Shown here one piece after another: positions 39,400 through 49,512 of a stretch of DNA of 64,000 nucleotides. Within the stretch, counting starts at the first letter, position 1. Each line of letters opens with the position of its first letter. The stretch comes from Diadema setosum (lineage: Eukaryota; Echinodermata; Echinoidea; Diadematoida; Diadematidae). The translations under genes were made by a program, and so were the position numbers. The stretch lies in contig CM067062.1 of NCBI GenBank assembly GCA_033980235.1, positions 6,263,696 through 6,327,695 of the forward strand, written 5' to 3'. The notes beneath the pieces are model-generated. The model had not been told where the DNA came from and did no database searches. It saw only the letters and a list, made by a program, of their open reading frames with translations.

Positions 39400-39609
39400 C
39401 GTCATCATCATCATCATCATCATTTTATTATTTACTATTATTGATATCTGCTGATTCATGTCTATTTTTCGCTGTCTCTCTTGAATGCAGCCTCCTTCAC
39501 AACATGGGGAGGAACCACCAAGCCGTATGCTCACAGTATAGAGAAATCCTGGCATCTGATGCTGGACTACTTCAAGGAACATCTCAAGCCAACAGAACTG
39601 TATCGCTAG
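23431..39609 (+). CDS. Bile acid-CoA:amino acid N-acyltransferase / acyl-CoA thioesterase (BAAT/ACOT) family enzyme, complete coding region
   Basis: Members of this family cleave acyl-CoA thioesters or pass the acyl group to glycine or taurine. Coding exons are 23431-23647, 24455-24742, 27066-27244, 31626-31834, 32749-32899, 33740-33820, 34363-34501 and 39491-39609. All seven junctions are in phase and give 460 residues. The N-terminal beta-sandwich domain (about 15-165) has DIRATGL and GGTYEGIEPMGLIWSCKP. The alpha/beta-hydrolase domain follows: LPVVIELRGMGNG, the nucleophile elbow GFCTGS (Cys251), SGDDQYATSK (Asp364) and GMGHLVDAPY (His399). The nucleophile is cysteine, as in BAAT, where ACOTs have serine. 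The C-terminus is TELYR, with no SKL-type peroxisome signal. The start may instead be the second ATG at 23458, which aligns better with the family. A pyrimidine-rich acceptor at 23351 suggests an upstream non-coding exon. The reaction (acyltransferase or thioesterase) and the ortholog are not settled by sequence. Confidence 0.93.
23738..23888. mobile_element. Short hAT-like MITE in intron 1 of the BAAT/ACOT gene
   Basis: The left end CAGGAACGGCGCAG and the right end, inverted CAGGGCCGGCGCAGC, enclose GTGTGGGGGCCC repeats. No clear target duplication was seen. Confidence 0.5.
24802..25055. mobile_element. Palindromic MITE in intron 2 of the BAAT/ACOT gene
   Basis: TGAAGGGTTTGCTTGCAAAA followed by CCGATAAGTCCAT is mirrored on the right by ATGGACTTATCGGTTTTTGC and CTCTTCA. 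It starts 59 bases after exon 2. Confidence 0.75.
25141..25290 (+). pseudogene. C-terminal remnant of a LINE reverse-transcriptase ORF, frameshifted
   Basis: One frame reads ANSWNSPFC and another continues TVKATSAKIFISKLNDHW before a stop. Together they match the NxWNSLPxxVVxAxSVxxFKxxLDxxW ending typical of invertebrate CR1/L2-type LINE proteins. The frame shift lies near 25185. The fragment is dead and sits in intron 2 of the BAAT/ACOT gene. Confidence 0.6.
25655..26195. repeat. Repetitive element with GTCGGGCGG leader and internal tandem units
   Basis: A GGTCGGGCGGTCGGGTGG leader is followed by two diverged units containing GTTGCCATGGTAAC and GTGGAGTGAACTACTTCC, then CAGACAGACAGACAGAC. 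The plan is like the tandem-repeat element at 35488-36552. Confidence 0.5.
28824..28869. repeat. (TG)n microsatellite
   Basis: About 22 TG dinucleotides in an uninterrupted run. Confidence 0.95.
28967..29048 (-). repeat. tRNA-like (Leu/Ser type) sequence, probably a SINE head or tRNA pseudogene
   Basis: The minus strand has an A-box-like TGGCCGAGTGGTTAAAGGCG and a B-box GGGTTCGAACCC at tRNA spacing, with a class II-like extra arm. The anticodon stem keeps only about three pairs, and the acceptor ends do not pair, so a working tRNA is unlikely. A second partial A-box copy lies at about 28393-28425. Confidence 0.6.
31626..31834 (+). CDS. Catalytic-nucleophile exon of the BAAT/ACOT gene
   Basis: This exon begins in phase 0 after TTCAATGCAG and ends with two bases of a glycine codon before GTAAGA. 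It encodes residues 229-297. The stretch RRVGMFGFCTGSTLVIHC is the strand-nucleophile-helix turn of the hydrolase fold, with Cys251 at the tip. The human BAAT equivalent is its catalytic cysteine in VSVCQG; thioesterases of the family have serine here. Confidence 0.9.
32440..32465. repeat. (TG)n microsatellite in intron 4 of the BAAT/ACOT gene
   Basis: A short GT run within TTTGTGTGTGTGTGTGTG. Confidence 0.9.
34755..35290. repeat. Direct duplication of about 190 bp, 347 bp apart
   Basis: AAGTGCTGAACCTGATATTT and the following sequence through AATTTGCATAAATTTACATA to GAAATAATCAC occur at 34755-34942 and again at 35102-35290 with few changes. The second copy abuts a perfect hairpin. Located in the last intron of the BAAT/ACOT gene. 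Confidence 0.8.
35287..35330. repeat. Perfect 21-bp inverted repeat with 2-base loop
   Basis: ATCACTTTCAAAGCAATGTA(T) is followed after CA by its exact inverse. It sits at the end of the second 190-bp duplicate. Confidence 0.9.
35488..36552. repeat. Element with GTCCCCGCCG inverted ends containing a 157-bp tandem repeat
   Basis: GTCCCCGCCG at the left is inverted as CGGCGGGGAC at the right. A CCGTCTGTCCGTCCGTCTG leader precedes about six units that begin ATGCTACTCC at 35606, 35754, 35911, 36069, 36227, 36384 and 36527 (partial), spaced 143-158 bases. Each unit contains AACTTCTACACAGAATTT-like sequence and TTTGACC runs. It lies in the last intron of the BAAT/ACOT gene. Confidence 0.8.
36930..37145. 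repeat. GC-rich GGGCC/CCTGGGCCC minisatellite-like block
   Basis: Irregular repeats of GGCCC, CTGGGCC and CGGGCC make a GC island in AT-rich DNA. There are no CpG-island gene features and no splice-supported frame. Confidence 0.7.
37938..38073. repeat. Long imperfect hairpin with alternative pairing arms
   Basis: 47-base arms 37938-37984 and 38001-38047 pair end to end (ACGCTTGATAAACA with TGTTTATCAAGCGT). GCGTCTCAGG occurs twice direct and once inverted (37974, 38001 inverted, 38055), so 38001-38010 can pair with either side. Confidence 0.8.
38350..38615 (+). repeat. LINE 3' tail fragment
   Basis: TTTGCTTTTTAGTAGGTTCC followed at the end by AAATAAATTGAAATTGAAAT looks like the 3' untranslated tail and terminal microsatellite of an invertebrate CR1-type LINE. 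No ORF remains. Confidence 0.5.
38926..39430. repeat. 500-bp imperfect ATT/ATC trinucleotide array
   Basis: Runs of ATT broken at irregular intervals by single ATC units, ending in CGTCATCATCATC. The array is open in several frames only because it is a trinucleotide repeat. It ends about 60 bases before the last BAAT/ACOT exon. Confidence 0.97.
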
Positions 39610-39934
39610 TAGCCCCACCTGTCACGCTTCTCTTCCAGTAATCATACGACAGAGTAAAGTTCTCACTCTTTATTGAGAGAAAAAAGAAAGTCTTTCCATT
39701 CTTGCATTGACATGATGATTGATTGATTGATGAATAAGATTAAAATCAGACAAATATGTAGCACAGGGTAAAAGTTCATGGTAGTCATACCGACAGTAAC
39801 AAAGTGATTATATATGGAAGTTTCAAAATGTTTTCTCTGTAGAGTGAAATGGATTGGATCTAAACATGCAAATTGGAGGAGGTGATGCTACATTATGTTA
39901 CATCTCTGCAATTTGTTTGTACACAAGGGCACAA

Positions 39935-40103
39935 CAGTGCACTCCCGTTATAACGAAGTCCTCGGGACCAGCAGTTTTCTTTTATTGCATCTACTTTTGG
40001 CTGTAGGCGAGCAGTAAAGTATATAAAGATATATAGGTTATAATTTTTGGGCCTGAATTTTCACTTCATTGTAACGAGAATCCGCTATAACGGGAGTGCA
40101 CTG
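39935..40103. mobile_element. Palindromic MITE, pogo-like ends
   Basis: CAGTGCACTCCCGTTATAAC is mirrored by GCTATAACGGGAGTGCACTG. Ends of the CAGTG...ATAACG type are common in pogo/Tigger-derived MITEs. It lies 3' of the BAAT/ACOT gene. Confidence 0.75.
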
Positions 40104-41081
40104 TATACAAACTCAAACATATTTTGATTGATAATTTGAGAAATTTTATAAATTTGATGTGATGACATCTCTGCCAATATGCATTTTCAAAAATTCATAA
40201 CTTTTGAAGGTTTGAGTTTGATGAAACTTTTACCATTCCATTTATCTGATTTTACTCTACTTATCACAGCCAATGTTAACATTGTGTGTAATAGAAAAAG
40301 AGTCAAATCAAACGAACAGGAGTTAATATTTACAAAGGTTTCATTCACGCTTTGACGTCTGAGGTATTTAACATTTGATGTGAGATAAGACAGTACGGGC
40401 ATTTTCTAAATGTTGTGCTTTCACAAAACAGTGTCATTACTCACATGAATGTAGCCAAGGGGATGATGTTATCCCCTCACAAATTTATGAACAAAAAAGC
40501 AGAAAATTTTCAAAGATATTATATGTGCCACATGGTAACATTCCAGGGTTGTAAGTTATGAATCAATGGTTTATGTGCAGAGAAGTCACTAGCTGCTAAA
40601 TCATAGATAGAAAATAATCTTGAAGATTCTGTTTTTCTTTGCAGTGGAATGGGAAAGTTGTGATGTAATGACACCATTGTGGCATATTGTTCACACATCT
40701 TATAATGATCATTGCCACTGCTCCATGAAAAGTGTAAATGTTAAGATTTCTATGCCAGTCTCATTGCATCTTTTTTGTTCTCCTAGTTTGGCTTTACTCT
40801 TTGATTTGAAGTCAACTGGACCATGAAGTGGAGTTTTCCCTTTAATTGTCAATGTGACATGCCCTTTATTGCCTAACAAAACACACTGAAGAGGACAACA
40901 AGGAGTATTGGAAAGATTTCTGCAATAAAATAGATATACTCCTCTATCCCAGATCTGGAAACAAATATGAAGAATGAATGCCGTAAACACTCCTGATATA
41001 GATGGTATCCCTCCACTTAAAAGTGAAGAAAGCACAAATCAATGGATTTGTTCTGATAAAAGCAAGGCTAACTTATAGGCG

Positions 41082-41247
41082 GAAAAAATATCCTCCGCAA
41101 GCTCTAATGAAAAACGTCACACCCTCGTTTTTGATCCGAAAAGAGGAAATCCAGAAATTTGCAAATACAAAAATGCAGCAACAAGTAGTAGGCATACTCG
41201 CTGATTCTTTTAACTCCATTTACTCAGAACTCATAAAACACTCGTAA
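41082..41247 (+). CDS. Possible 3'-terminal coding exon of an unidentified gene
   Basis: An open frame after a possible acceptor (CTTATAG, ending at 41080) encodes PPQALMKNVTPSFLIRKEEI, then QKFANTKMQQQVVGILADSF and NSIYSELIKHS before TAA at 41245-41247. AATAAA follows at 41265-41270. The peptide is protein-like, with an amphipathic helical C-terminus. It faintly resembles the last helices of vesicle-tethering subunits such as COG6, but I cannot identify it. No upstream partner exon was recognised after the BAAT/ACOT gene, so it may be a retrocopy fragment. Confidence 0.3.
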
Positions 41248-41264
41248 TATGATATCAAAATCAT

Positions 41265-41270
41265 AATAAA
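41265..41270 (+). terminator. Candidate polyadenylation signal AATAAA after the possible terminal exon
   Basis: A canonical AATAAA lies 18 bases after the stop of the open frame ending at 41247. Its closeness to the stop gives modest support to a real 3' end. Confidence 0.3.
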
Positions 41271-41592
41271 GAGGTTTGTGCACCAAAAAGCAATAGGAAT
41301 GTACTTTCTAGGACTGGGAAGGAGCAAGATAACGAGGATCACGTTCTAGACCTATGTGCCAATCAGGTAAGAAGACACTAGCGGATTACAGACTGTAGGA
41401 GGGCAGTCAGTATCAATGAGTAGATACATCATGAAAACATTGTGTTGGTATGTGTCTGTTTGTTTGCCTGTTGTTTGTTTGTTTGTTTGTTTGTTGTTGT
41501 TTTTTTTTTGGGGGGGGGGGGAGAGGCCATTGTATACCACAAAATATTCTTTACAAAATAAGAAATGTGGAATGACAAGAGACCCACGGGTC

Positions 41593-42283
41593 TAGCGCTC
41601 ACCTGAGTATCGCAAGTTCACCTTTCACGCAGTCACTAATCTAGATTATTCGCAGCTCTACTAAAATTTGACCAGGCATTCTCAAGTAGAAGATGAATAT
41701 GTACAATAAGGGCCCAAATTTTTAAAGATTCCTTCATTTTGGGGGGTTTGGGCCCCCTAGGGGCCCCTGGGTGGGGCATGGTGCCCATTTTAACAAATTG
41801 AGATCCTAACCCCCTTGGGATGCTACCTGCCAAGTTTGGTGAAAATGGGTCATGGGGTTCTCAAGAAAAAGATGAAAATTTACAATTTAAGCCCCATTAG
41901 GACCCCTCCCCTGGGTCCCAAGGGGGCACCCCTGATTCTGCCATGAACAAACTTGAAACTACAGTCATCAATGTACTAACTCATAGTATTAACTTAGCTC
42001 TATCACTTCTGGTTCTAGAGAAGAAGATTTTTACAGATTCCTTAATTTTGGGGGGTTTGGGCCCCCCTGGGGGCCCCCTGGGTGGGGCATGGTGCCCATT
42101 TTTAAAAATTGAAACCCCCTAGGGATGCTACCTGCCAAGTTTGATGAAAATCGGTCTTGGGGTTTTCAAGAAGAAGATGCAAATGTAAAAAGTTTACGCA
42201 CGACGGACGACGCACGACACACGACGCACGCCGGACGAAGGGCGATGGCAATAGCTCACTTGAGCCTTTGGCTCAGGTGAGCT
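41593..42283. repeat. Repeat element with GCTCACCTGAG inverted ends
   Basis: GCTCACCTGAG near 41597 is inverted as CTCAGGTGAGC near 42272. Two internal copies of a roughly 150-bp block share GGTGGGGCATGGTGCCCATT and GATGCTACCTGCCAAGTTTG. An ACGACGGACGACG run precedes the right end. It has no coding capacity and looks like a repeat family known from many marine invertebrate genomes (recollection, unchecked). Confidence 0.7.
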
Positions 42284-44240
42284 AAAAATGCAGAAATAGA
42301 ATGATCATTTTTTTTTCAAGTCGATTTCACGAATAGGCAATAAAAGTGATGTAATATGTGTGTGAAGTATTAATGCTTACAGGAGAGCAATTTATAAAAA
42401 ATGGGGGAAAATGCATTCTCATTCTTATCAACTTCTAGAAATGCTCAATATTTTTTTTTCCTAGATAGGAATTCTTAATGAGAGCCTACACATAAGAAGG
42501 GTAATTTATACTACATAAGTCAATGTGCCAATAGTATTAAATGGTCCGCACACATTCTGTGCAGTGATAGGTCATACTGCAATCACGCAATTAATGCAAC
42601 GAGGATCAATATTTTTACATTACAAACAGTGTACAGTACTGTAATTGCCAGTATGTCAGATGATATGATTCAAATATTTTACTAGCTGCTGATTGGACAA
42701 GAATGAATTATGTGTATTTATGCAGACTAAATTGTTATAGCATGTTGCCTTGCCTATTGTTGTACATGTAATATAACACTCAACAGTCTGAATATTTTCC
42801 CCTCGCGACAATATTTCCCTGAGCACCATGTACTTCAGGAAAATATAATCTCTTATGGAAAATACCACAACCCAGGGGAAGTCAAGTATTATATTACATC
42901 TCTAAAATTTTAATATCTATACATACATCTGTAATAATTTTAATGTCATTTATTTTTTCAGACCAATTATGAAAATGAAAAAGTTGATCAGTCTGAAATG
43001 TAGCTTGAATATATCGCTTTTATACATTCCATTTAATGTTTTTATACATTCCAGACTTCTGTATGTGTTTAATAAAGGTGGTGTATAGTAGGTGAGCTTT
43101 CCATCAAGTTGAATGCCCTCTAACATACATACAAAATGTCATGTCCGTGTGTGTATGTGTATGCCTGTGTGTACGTGTGTGTTTGTGTGTGTGTGTGCGT
43201 GCGTGTGTGTGTGTGTGTGTGTGTGTTAGTGTTAGAATTTAAAGAGAAACAAACAGTTTATAGATCACATCGCATCATTCAGCTCACATCAGGCCTACAC
43301 TCCTGATTCTTTGACTTGGACCCTTTTGTGCCTGACATGAAGATATATGTCAAAGATTCACCACATCATTTGTAGACAAGGATATTTCCCATTGATACAT
43401 GTTGATGGTAGAACCCAGGGACAGCTTCTGTTTTATCAAATCAACAGGCAGTAAACATATTCCATTCTGGAGAAGCAATAAGAAAACATTACAAATGTTA
43501 GGTTCTTGATTTCTTACTCTCTTCAATTAGATAATATAAATTCAAAATATATTTGAGACTCTCTATTCCCATTCTTTGACTTTGATTTTTTCTTACAATT
43601 GATATGCAAATAGATGTTAATTGCATTTTCTACTTGTCACGTATAGTCTGAGCAATAAAGTACATAAATTCATATCTTTGAATATCCACTCTCACTTAAA
43701 ATGGTTTGAAGGAATTATGTAGCTCATGAACATTGTGTTCATTCTTTTTCTTTTTGCCAATTTGGTTGAATGTTTGACCTCAGATGTAGTATGGTCACTC
43801 AAAAAGTCGAGGTAAATTCTCAAGCCAGCATACACTGTACCATCCATTACTATCCATATTATGTGAGATATTATTACATAATGTACCTGGAGGCAAAGCT
43901 TGTTCTCAAGCCCCAACAGATTCTACTTTAGCAGAGTAGGCTTACAATTGTATAACCCTTGACAAGTTTTCATAGGCACCTAGAAGCCTTCGAAATTGCC
44001 AAATTGGTCTTCTCCAACTAGGGGAAACTTTTTTACCTCATTGTGAAGGATGGGGGCCTTGATGAACACCTTGTCTCTATTTCAGAACAGTGTATGAAAT
44101 ACTGTACTAAGGAATGCAGGTGTAGACAGCAAAAATTGTGCTTTGAGGATCTATAGTCAAGAAGTCATCTTCTTTCTTGGAGGTCAAAGACCAATCGAGC
44201 AGTCAATAATGACTAATTCATCATATCATGGGTTGATGCT
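42284..44240. other. Non-coding stretch, no recognisable gene
   Basis: AT-rich sequence with short frames only. It includes a GT-rich run at about 43139-43226 and no conserved block. Confidence 0.55.
43139..43226. repeat. GT-rich microsatellite
   Basis: Interrupted GT repeats with AT, GC and TT variants. Confidence 0.9.
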
Positions 44241-44245
44241 TGTCT

Positions 44246-44253
44246 TATAAATA
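44246..44253 (+). promoter_or_regulatory. TATA-like box TATAAATA upstream of the orphan signal-peptide exon
   Basis: A good TATA-box match sits 89 bases before the ATG at 44342, which leaves room for a start site near 44275 and a short 5' leader. It is supported only by position and could be chance in AT-rich DNA. Confidence 0.35.
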
Positions 44254-44341
44254 GCCATTACTTGATACTTCGTCCTTATGAAGCATTGTCGGTATAGGCA
44301 ACAGAGTAATTTTGAGAGTGAAACCTTATGCTACTGTGAAG

Positions 44342-44432
44342 ATGGGTACCGATACTTCCTGCTCTGTGTCTGCAAGGAAAAAAGTTGGTGTTGTGGTATT
44401 TTTACTTCTGCTTGCTACACATGTAGCTAGAG
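44342..44432 (+). CDS. Putative first coding exon encoding a signal peptide (orphan; downstream exons not found)
   Basis: The exon reads MGTDTSCSVSARKK, then the hydrophobic stretch VGVVVFLLLLATHVARG, and ends in phase 1 at a consensus donor (GAG then GTGAGC). The layout of a short polar and basic N-region, a hydrophobic core and small residues before the junction is what a first exon of a secreted or membrane protein looks like. TATAAATA lies about 95 bases upstream. I could not recognise any downstream exon between here and the rabaptin gene, so the protein is unknown. It may be the relic of a gene whose other exons lie further away or are lost. Confidence 0.4.
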
Positions 44433-44654
44433 GTGAGCATCCAGCTTTAGCAGTGTATATCTTTGCAATCTCGAAAAGTTTGTACGCATTCTCCTGTTTA
44501 TGTCGGGCTAAACCAAAAGGCAGAGCATTCTATTAGATGACTAATAAATGTTTTTTTTTTTCTTCTTACATTACATTAGATTTCAATTCAGTGCTAAAGC
44601 TTTCAATATCCCACAATGTGAAGACCATGCTCCCTAGATGTCATTTGAGATAGT

Positions 44655-44888
44655 GTATATGCCATATATTTAGCGAGTCTAATTTTTCGCGAATCAGAAC
44701 TTCCTGACAATTTCGCGAAAGGTCGAATTTGCGATCATGAAGTATGGTACTGAACAAAGAACTGAATATTGTGCATGCTATATTCATGTAAGGATCAGTC
44801 AATATTTTCGCTGTTTTTAAATTTGCAAAAAAACACCTGACTTGCAAAATTTGTGAAAATACAAACTCGTTAAATATTCGGCGCATCA
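44655..44888. mobile_element. Fold-back MITE of the CGCGAAA family, copy 1
   Basis: GCCATATATTTAGCGAGTCT and TTTCGCGAA on the left pair with inverted CTCGTTAAATATTCGGCGC on the right. Related copies are at 51627-51852 and 54688-54915. Confidence 0.65.
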
Positions 44889-45224
44889 CAGCACTGTATT
44901 CCAGAGAAGTAAAAAATGACACAAGTGACATCAATTTTCATTAAGTGTTTCGTAAAGTGATTTTTTTTTTCCTGGACTCAATAAAGGAATAAGTGACCAT
45001 AGACAATAATGTAAGCACATTGTAACAGCGCACTCAAGAAACTAAGTGAGACAGTAATAACATTGTGTCCAGCAGCAAAGTTGTTACTACGAATGATAAA
45101 AGATTTTAATATCGTTTAGTTGTCCGCAACCAATTACTATTGACATTAACATGATACATTGCACAAGACAAATATACTTTGTTACAGAAGTTTACATCTG
45201 ATATACAAATGTACACACTTTGCA

Positions 45225-45400
45225 TTACCGGCAAACCCCGTAATAACAAACACAGACAACAGCAAGATTTTGTGAAAATGAGAAGATTTGTCCGGGAAAA
45301 CTCTCATTACTTCCCATGTTTACCTTGTCTGTTTTAGCAAGATGTTGTTATAACAAGAAAACTCTCAGTCACCACTATCCTGTTATAACAGGTTTGCCTG
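45225..45400. mobile_element. Pogo-like MITE relic
   Basis: CCGGCAAACCCCGTAATAAC on the left and GTTATAACAGGTTTGCCTG on the right are inverted and diverged. Confidence 0.5.
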
Positions 45401-46306
45401 CATACCCCCACATCTCGCATATTTCATAATAAAAGAAGGGATTGTTTTCTACACTTACTCTCAATTCTTTGTCAACCCAACAGCATTCTTAATCCACTGT
45501 ACAGATCTCTGTCCTTTTAATATACCACCAGTCTCTACGATAAACCCTATGATATGAAACGTTCATCTTTTGACCATATTTGATTGTTATGGATAATCAT
45601 TCAACAGCTTTTTATCGCAGTCACCTGCAAGGGGTTCATCATTTTCCCAAGTATCAAATATTCAGAGTACATGTACTGGCTATTATGAAAGTCATTTTGT
45701 GAGTACCCCCCTGCATACATCCTTGATAGAACTCCATCACTACTGGTGCACACAGCCCTGGAATCAGTGCCTGGTGCTACGCTTCACATCAGTAATCACA
45801 CACAGGTTAACTTGCTCAGAAGCTACTTGTTTCTGCCTACAGAGAAATCCCCAGTGTTGAAAGAGAGATCGAAAGTAGCACAAGCTATACTTAATCATAT
45901 GCATTTGAGTTCTCTGAAATATATAAACCTACTGAAAAATATGTTTTTGCGGTGGACCTGTGTCTGCATGCAAATCAAGAAATACAGATTAAGTTTTTGA
46001 AAACAATTCAAAGTTCCACAAATGCATACCAAAAACTAGTCTACACATGTCTGCCTTCACAATAAATGCATACAATTAGTTACAGCTATGTAAAAAAATA
46101 TGTAAATAAATAGATTAACGGGTGCACAATGCTGTATGCGTATCAGGTCAAATAGACCTAAAAATTAAAAACTGAAAGATGCAAGTAATTGTGACGCATG
46201 TGAACATCTAGATATAGGAAGTGTAACATTCCAACCCCTTGTCAAATCACCAGTAGCTCAAATAAGGTGTGCAATGATCATACTGCTCTTACAAATACGC
46301 TATACA

Positions 46307-46575
46307 GTAGACTCTCCTAATAAGGACAGATATATCCTGGGATGAGTGTTTATGTGTTATATATTATATTCTATAACAGTATTGTTATAACACAATTTTG
46401 TTATATCAGGGTTTACAAAATAACACATGAATAAACATTAAACTCAACAACACCATAGTGTAGGGATTCAAGGGTGGCCCGATTCATTCGTTGTCCGCAA
46501 AGGGAACCCTGAAGTATTTTGTTACAATGACAGATTTGTTATATCAGTTGTTCATTCTAATGCAAGTCCTCTGTA
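46307..46575. mobile_element. Pogo-like MITE relic
   Basis: CAGTAGACTCTCCTAATAAG on the left faces a diverged inverse containing TTATATCAGTTG and GTCCTCTG. Poorly preserved. Confidence 0.35.
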
Positions 46576-46944
46576 TCTGGAGCCCTGTGTCATGGATGAC
46601 ACGACATCTGCTCTTGCATCAATTCAGAGCTGCCAACTTTTGTAAAAGCCTTTCAGTACTATGATGGCTGAAAATCAGTAATTTGCACCTTTTTTGAGTG
46701 AAAATCAGTAATCCTTAACAGTGTTATAGAATTTATCACAGACAATGATTTCTAAAATCAGTAATTTGCTTGTAACCTTCAGTATTCTTGTCCAATTTCA
46801 GTAGAAATTACTGAAAATCAGTACTAGTTGGCAGCTCTGTCAATTGCTCCAATCTTATTTTCTCCAAGGACTTATGGCTAGGGACAGGGTTGTGAAATAC
46901 ACAAAAATTAATGTACTGCGAAAATATCTGCATTTACAAGGGGG

Positions 46945-47095
46945 AGCAGAACGGATATAGGAGACCACTGTGGCCTTGGGGTAATGGTGTTGGGACTTTC
47001 AAAAGGAGGGTTCCAAGTTCAAACCATGACATACAAATCGTAGCAACATGTAGCACACCCTCCAGCTGGACAGGTTTTTTTTTTTTTTTTTTTCA
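46945..47095 (+). repeat. tRNA-derived SINE-like sequence
   Basis: TGGCCTTGGGGTAATGGTGT resembles an A box, and AAGTTCAAACC, about 35 bases on, resembles a B box. A poly-T tract follows at 47072-47092. This is a SINE head layout. Confidence 0.45.
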
Positions 47096-47781
47096 CATTA
47101 CTGCCATCAAGCCATTTCCTCAAAACATACTATTTCATACTGACGAATACAACTACTACTGACAATACTGACTTTGATGTACTGGCAATGAGAAAAAAGT
47201 TTGCTAAGCCCATTTTCATAAAGGCTATGTAGCTTTAATCAAAAGCAGTGCAAAAACAGGTTGGTTGTGCCATGGTAGCTGCAAGTAGAAAATCTACAAT
47301 ACTTTCATGACATATCATGAAGAGAAGATCTGAGATATTAACCTGTAATAGTCACAAGCATTCTAACAAAAGATATAGGGCTTGACATTACATAACTACA
47401 CCTTAGTTCATCTCTATTTTTGTGAATATTATGATGATTACTTTAATTTCCATTATCATTATTGATGGTATTATTAAGTATAAATTTTATCACTGTAATT
47501 ATTATCTAACACCATTATTGTTATTATTATCGTTATCATTATCATAATCATCATCACCTTCATCATCACTTATGTTGCATTAATCCTTTTTTAAATGGTA
47601 ATTTACCAGATGCATTCTCAGTAATTGGGTAGAAACCCAACTTGCCAAGCAGAAAGACAGCACTTCCTCATGTGAGAGAGTGTCAAAGTTACCTTCTATA
47701 TAGTGTGAAACTTTCTTCAGTGGGACCAGAGATTCTTCCTGGCTACAGCTTAATCCCTCCCTCCGTGACATATCACCAAAG

Positions 47782-47885
47782 CTATGCCCGAGGACTATGC
47801 CCTAGGACTATATCCATGCACTATGCCCATGAACTATGCCCTAGGACTATGCCCATGCATTATGCCCATGAACTATGTCCATACC
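47782..47885. repeat. 13-bp minisatellite, 8 units
   Basis: Units of CTATGCCC followed by ATGAA, TAGGA, ATGCA or GAGGA. They alternate in a higher-order pattern. Confidence 0.9.
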
Positions 47886-49512
47886 TTTGAAATAGTGTAC
47901 TTTGGTATATCACAAATGCCCAGGAATTCTGATCAAATACATTTTCTGCCGAATCAAAAAAAAAAAAAAAAAAAAAAATGCACCTTCCCTCGTGCAATCA
48001 CAATGCTTCCCAATAGATAATCGCTAATCGTACATGGCAATATTCAACAACACATTTCCTAAAAATATATCTCAATTATCAAAGGGATATTTTCCTGTGC
48101 TAATAATTTACACTTGACACAATAATAGAGCATAAAGAAGCACAATTATATCTATAGACCATCCGGAAGACAGAATTACTAGACAATGGCTATGTAAATG
48201 GAGGAGTAATAAATACTAAATAATTTAACACGAGTAACAAGCCAATAATTCTGATAAAACAGTGTCATAAATGCAACCAGGATCTTTTGGAATAAAGCTT
48301 TTTACTCTTTCATATCTTCTTTTTCTTTTCAATGATTATAGGTCACTTGGAATGGTCAATAAAAATGAGTAACTCAGTCAGACAGCAACGTGGAACAACA
48401 TTTCTGTTCTTCTTAGATTTGGACAGACAAGTATTCTTGCATTCCATTCTACTGTACATTTAAGATAATCAGCTCTAGGGGCAAACATTTACACACTACA
48501 ATAAAAATTCCACTGGCTCAATGTGAGTACATACAAAGCAGTCTGTAAAACACACACACAAAGACAAAGATAAGCAAAGCAGGAGACAAAGGTGCACTAT
48601 AGTGTACATGAATACATTGCGCTGTAAAGTCCACGACTAGCAATATCACCACGGCGATTTCTGTCCAAAATATGGTAGAGGAAGCATTTGCATGTGGACC
48701 ACATTAAGTAATCTATGCGATGCATGTTGTGCAAACAATATCAAACACTGAGAAGACCTACTGTGTTACGGAACACTCTGTGCATGGGGCGCCCCCAACA
48801 TAAATGTATGCACTAAGGAGCTGCCATAGTAAACAGATTGTTGCCCATTCTAGCCGTTTTGAGGTTGGATGGATCTATGTCCTGTTTAACCACTGTGAGC
48901 AAACCACCATAGGACTTGGGTCATTTAGTCTCTTTCAAAGGAGTACAGAATAATGAAGAAGTGTCTGGCCTAACTAACCTCCATCTCAGACCCCTTCATT
49001 GTAGTATTTGCCAGAGAAGCAAGCAGAGCATTGTCACATTGTAACACTGAACAAAGGCAAGCTCTGGTGAGAGGGTTTTTTGGAGATCAAGCCAAACTCC
49101 TTTTTAATATCTTACCCCCTTGAATTACAAAAATTTGCTTTCAGCATTTTTGGTAGCGGAAAAATCACAATCAATCAATAAAGCAACAATATATAAAAAA
49201 AAAGAATTCTTTTAGCCATTCACATTTTCATTTAATGGTCGATGGGTGAACCTAGCAGGTCCTTTGGTCAGAGTGACTTAAAAAAAAAGAAAAAAGAAAA
49301 GAAGAATCAATCACTTTGTGACTGAAACACACAGGAGAAGTAGTGTGCTGGGTAGGCTTTCTACTTCTGGCTGATGACACCCTTAGCTCTGCCTTTCTGT
49401 GCTCATGACTACATATTTCGGTGCTAAAAAAAATACAAGAGGCTTTTGAAGAAGACTTCTGACCTAGTGCTGCTGACACTGGACCCAAGCCAGGGTTCTC
49501 AATATTGCAAGT

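Noticed and set aside
38839..39641. Long open frames of poly-Ile, poly-Tyr/His and poly-Leu/Ser on both strands
   Set aside because: They come only from the ATT/ATC array; the frames are all open because of composition, and the real coding content is the exon at 39491-39609.
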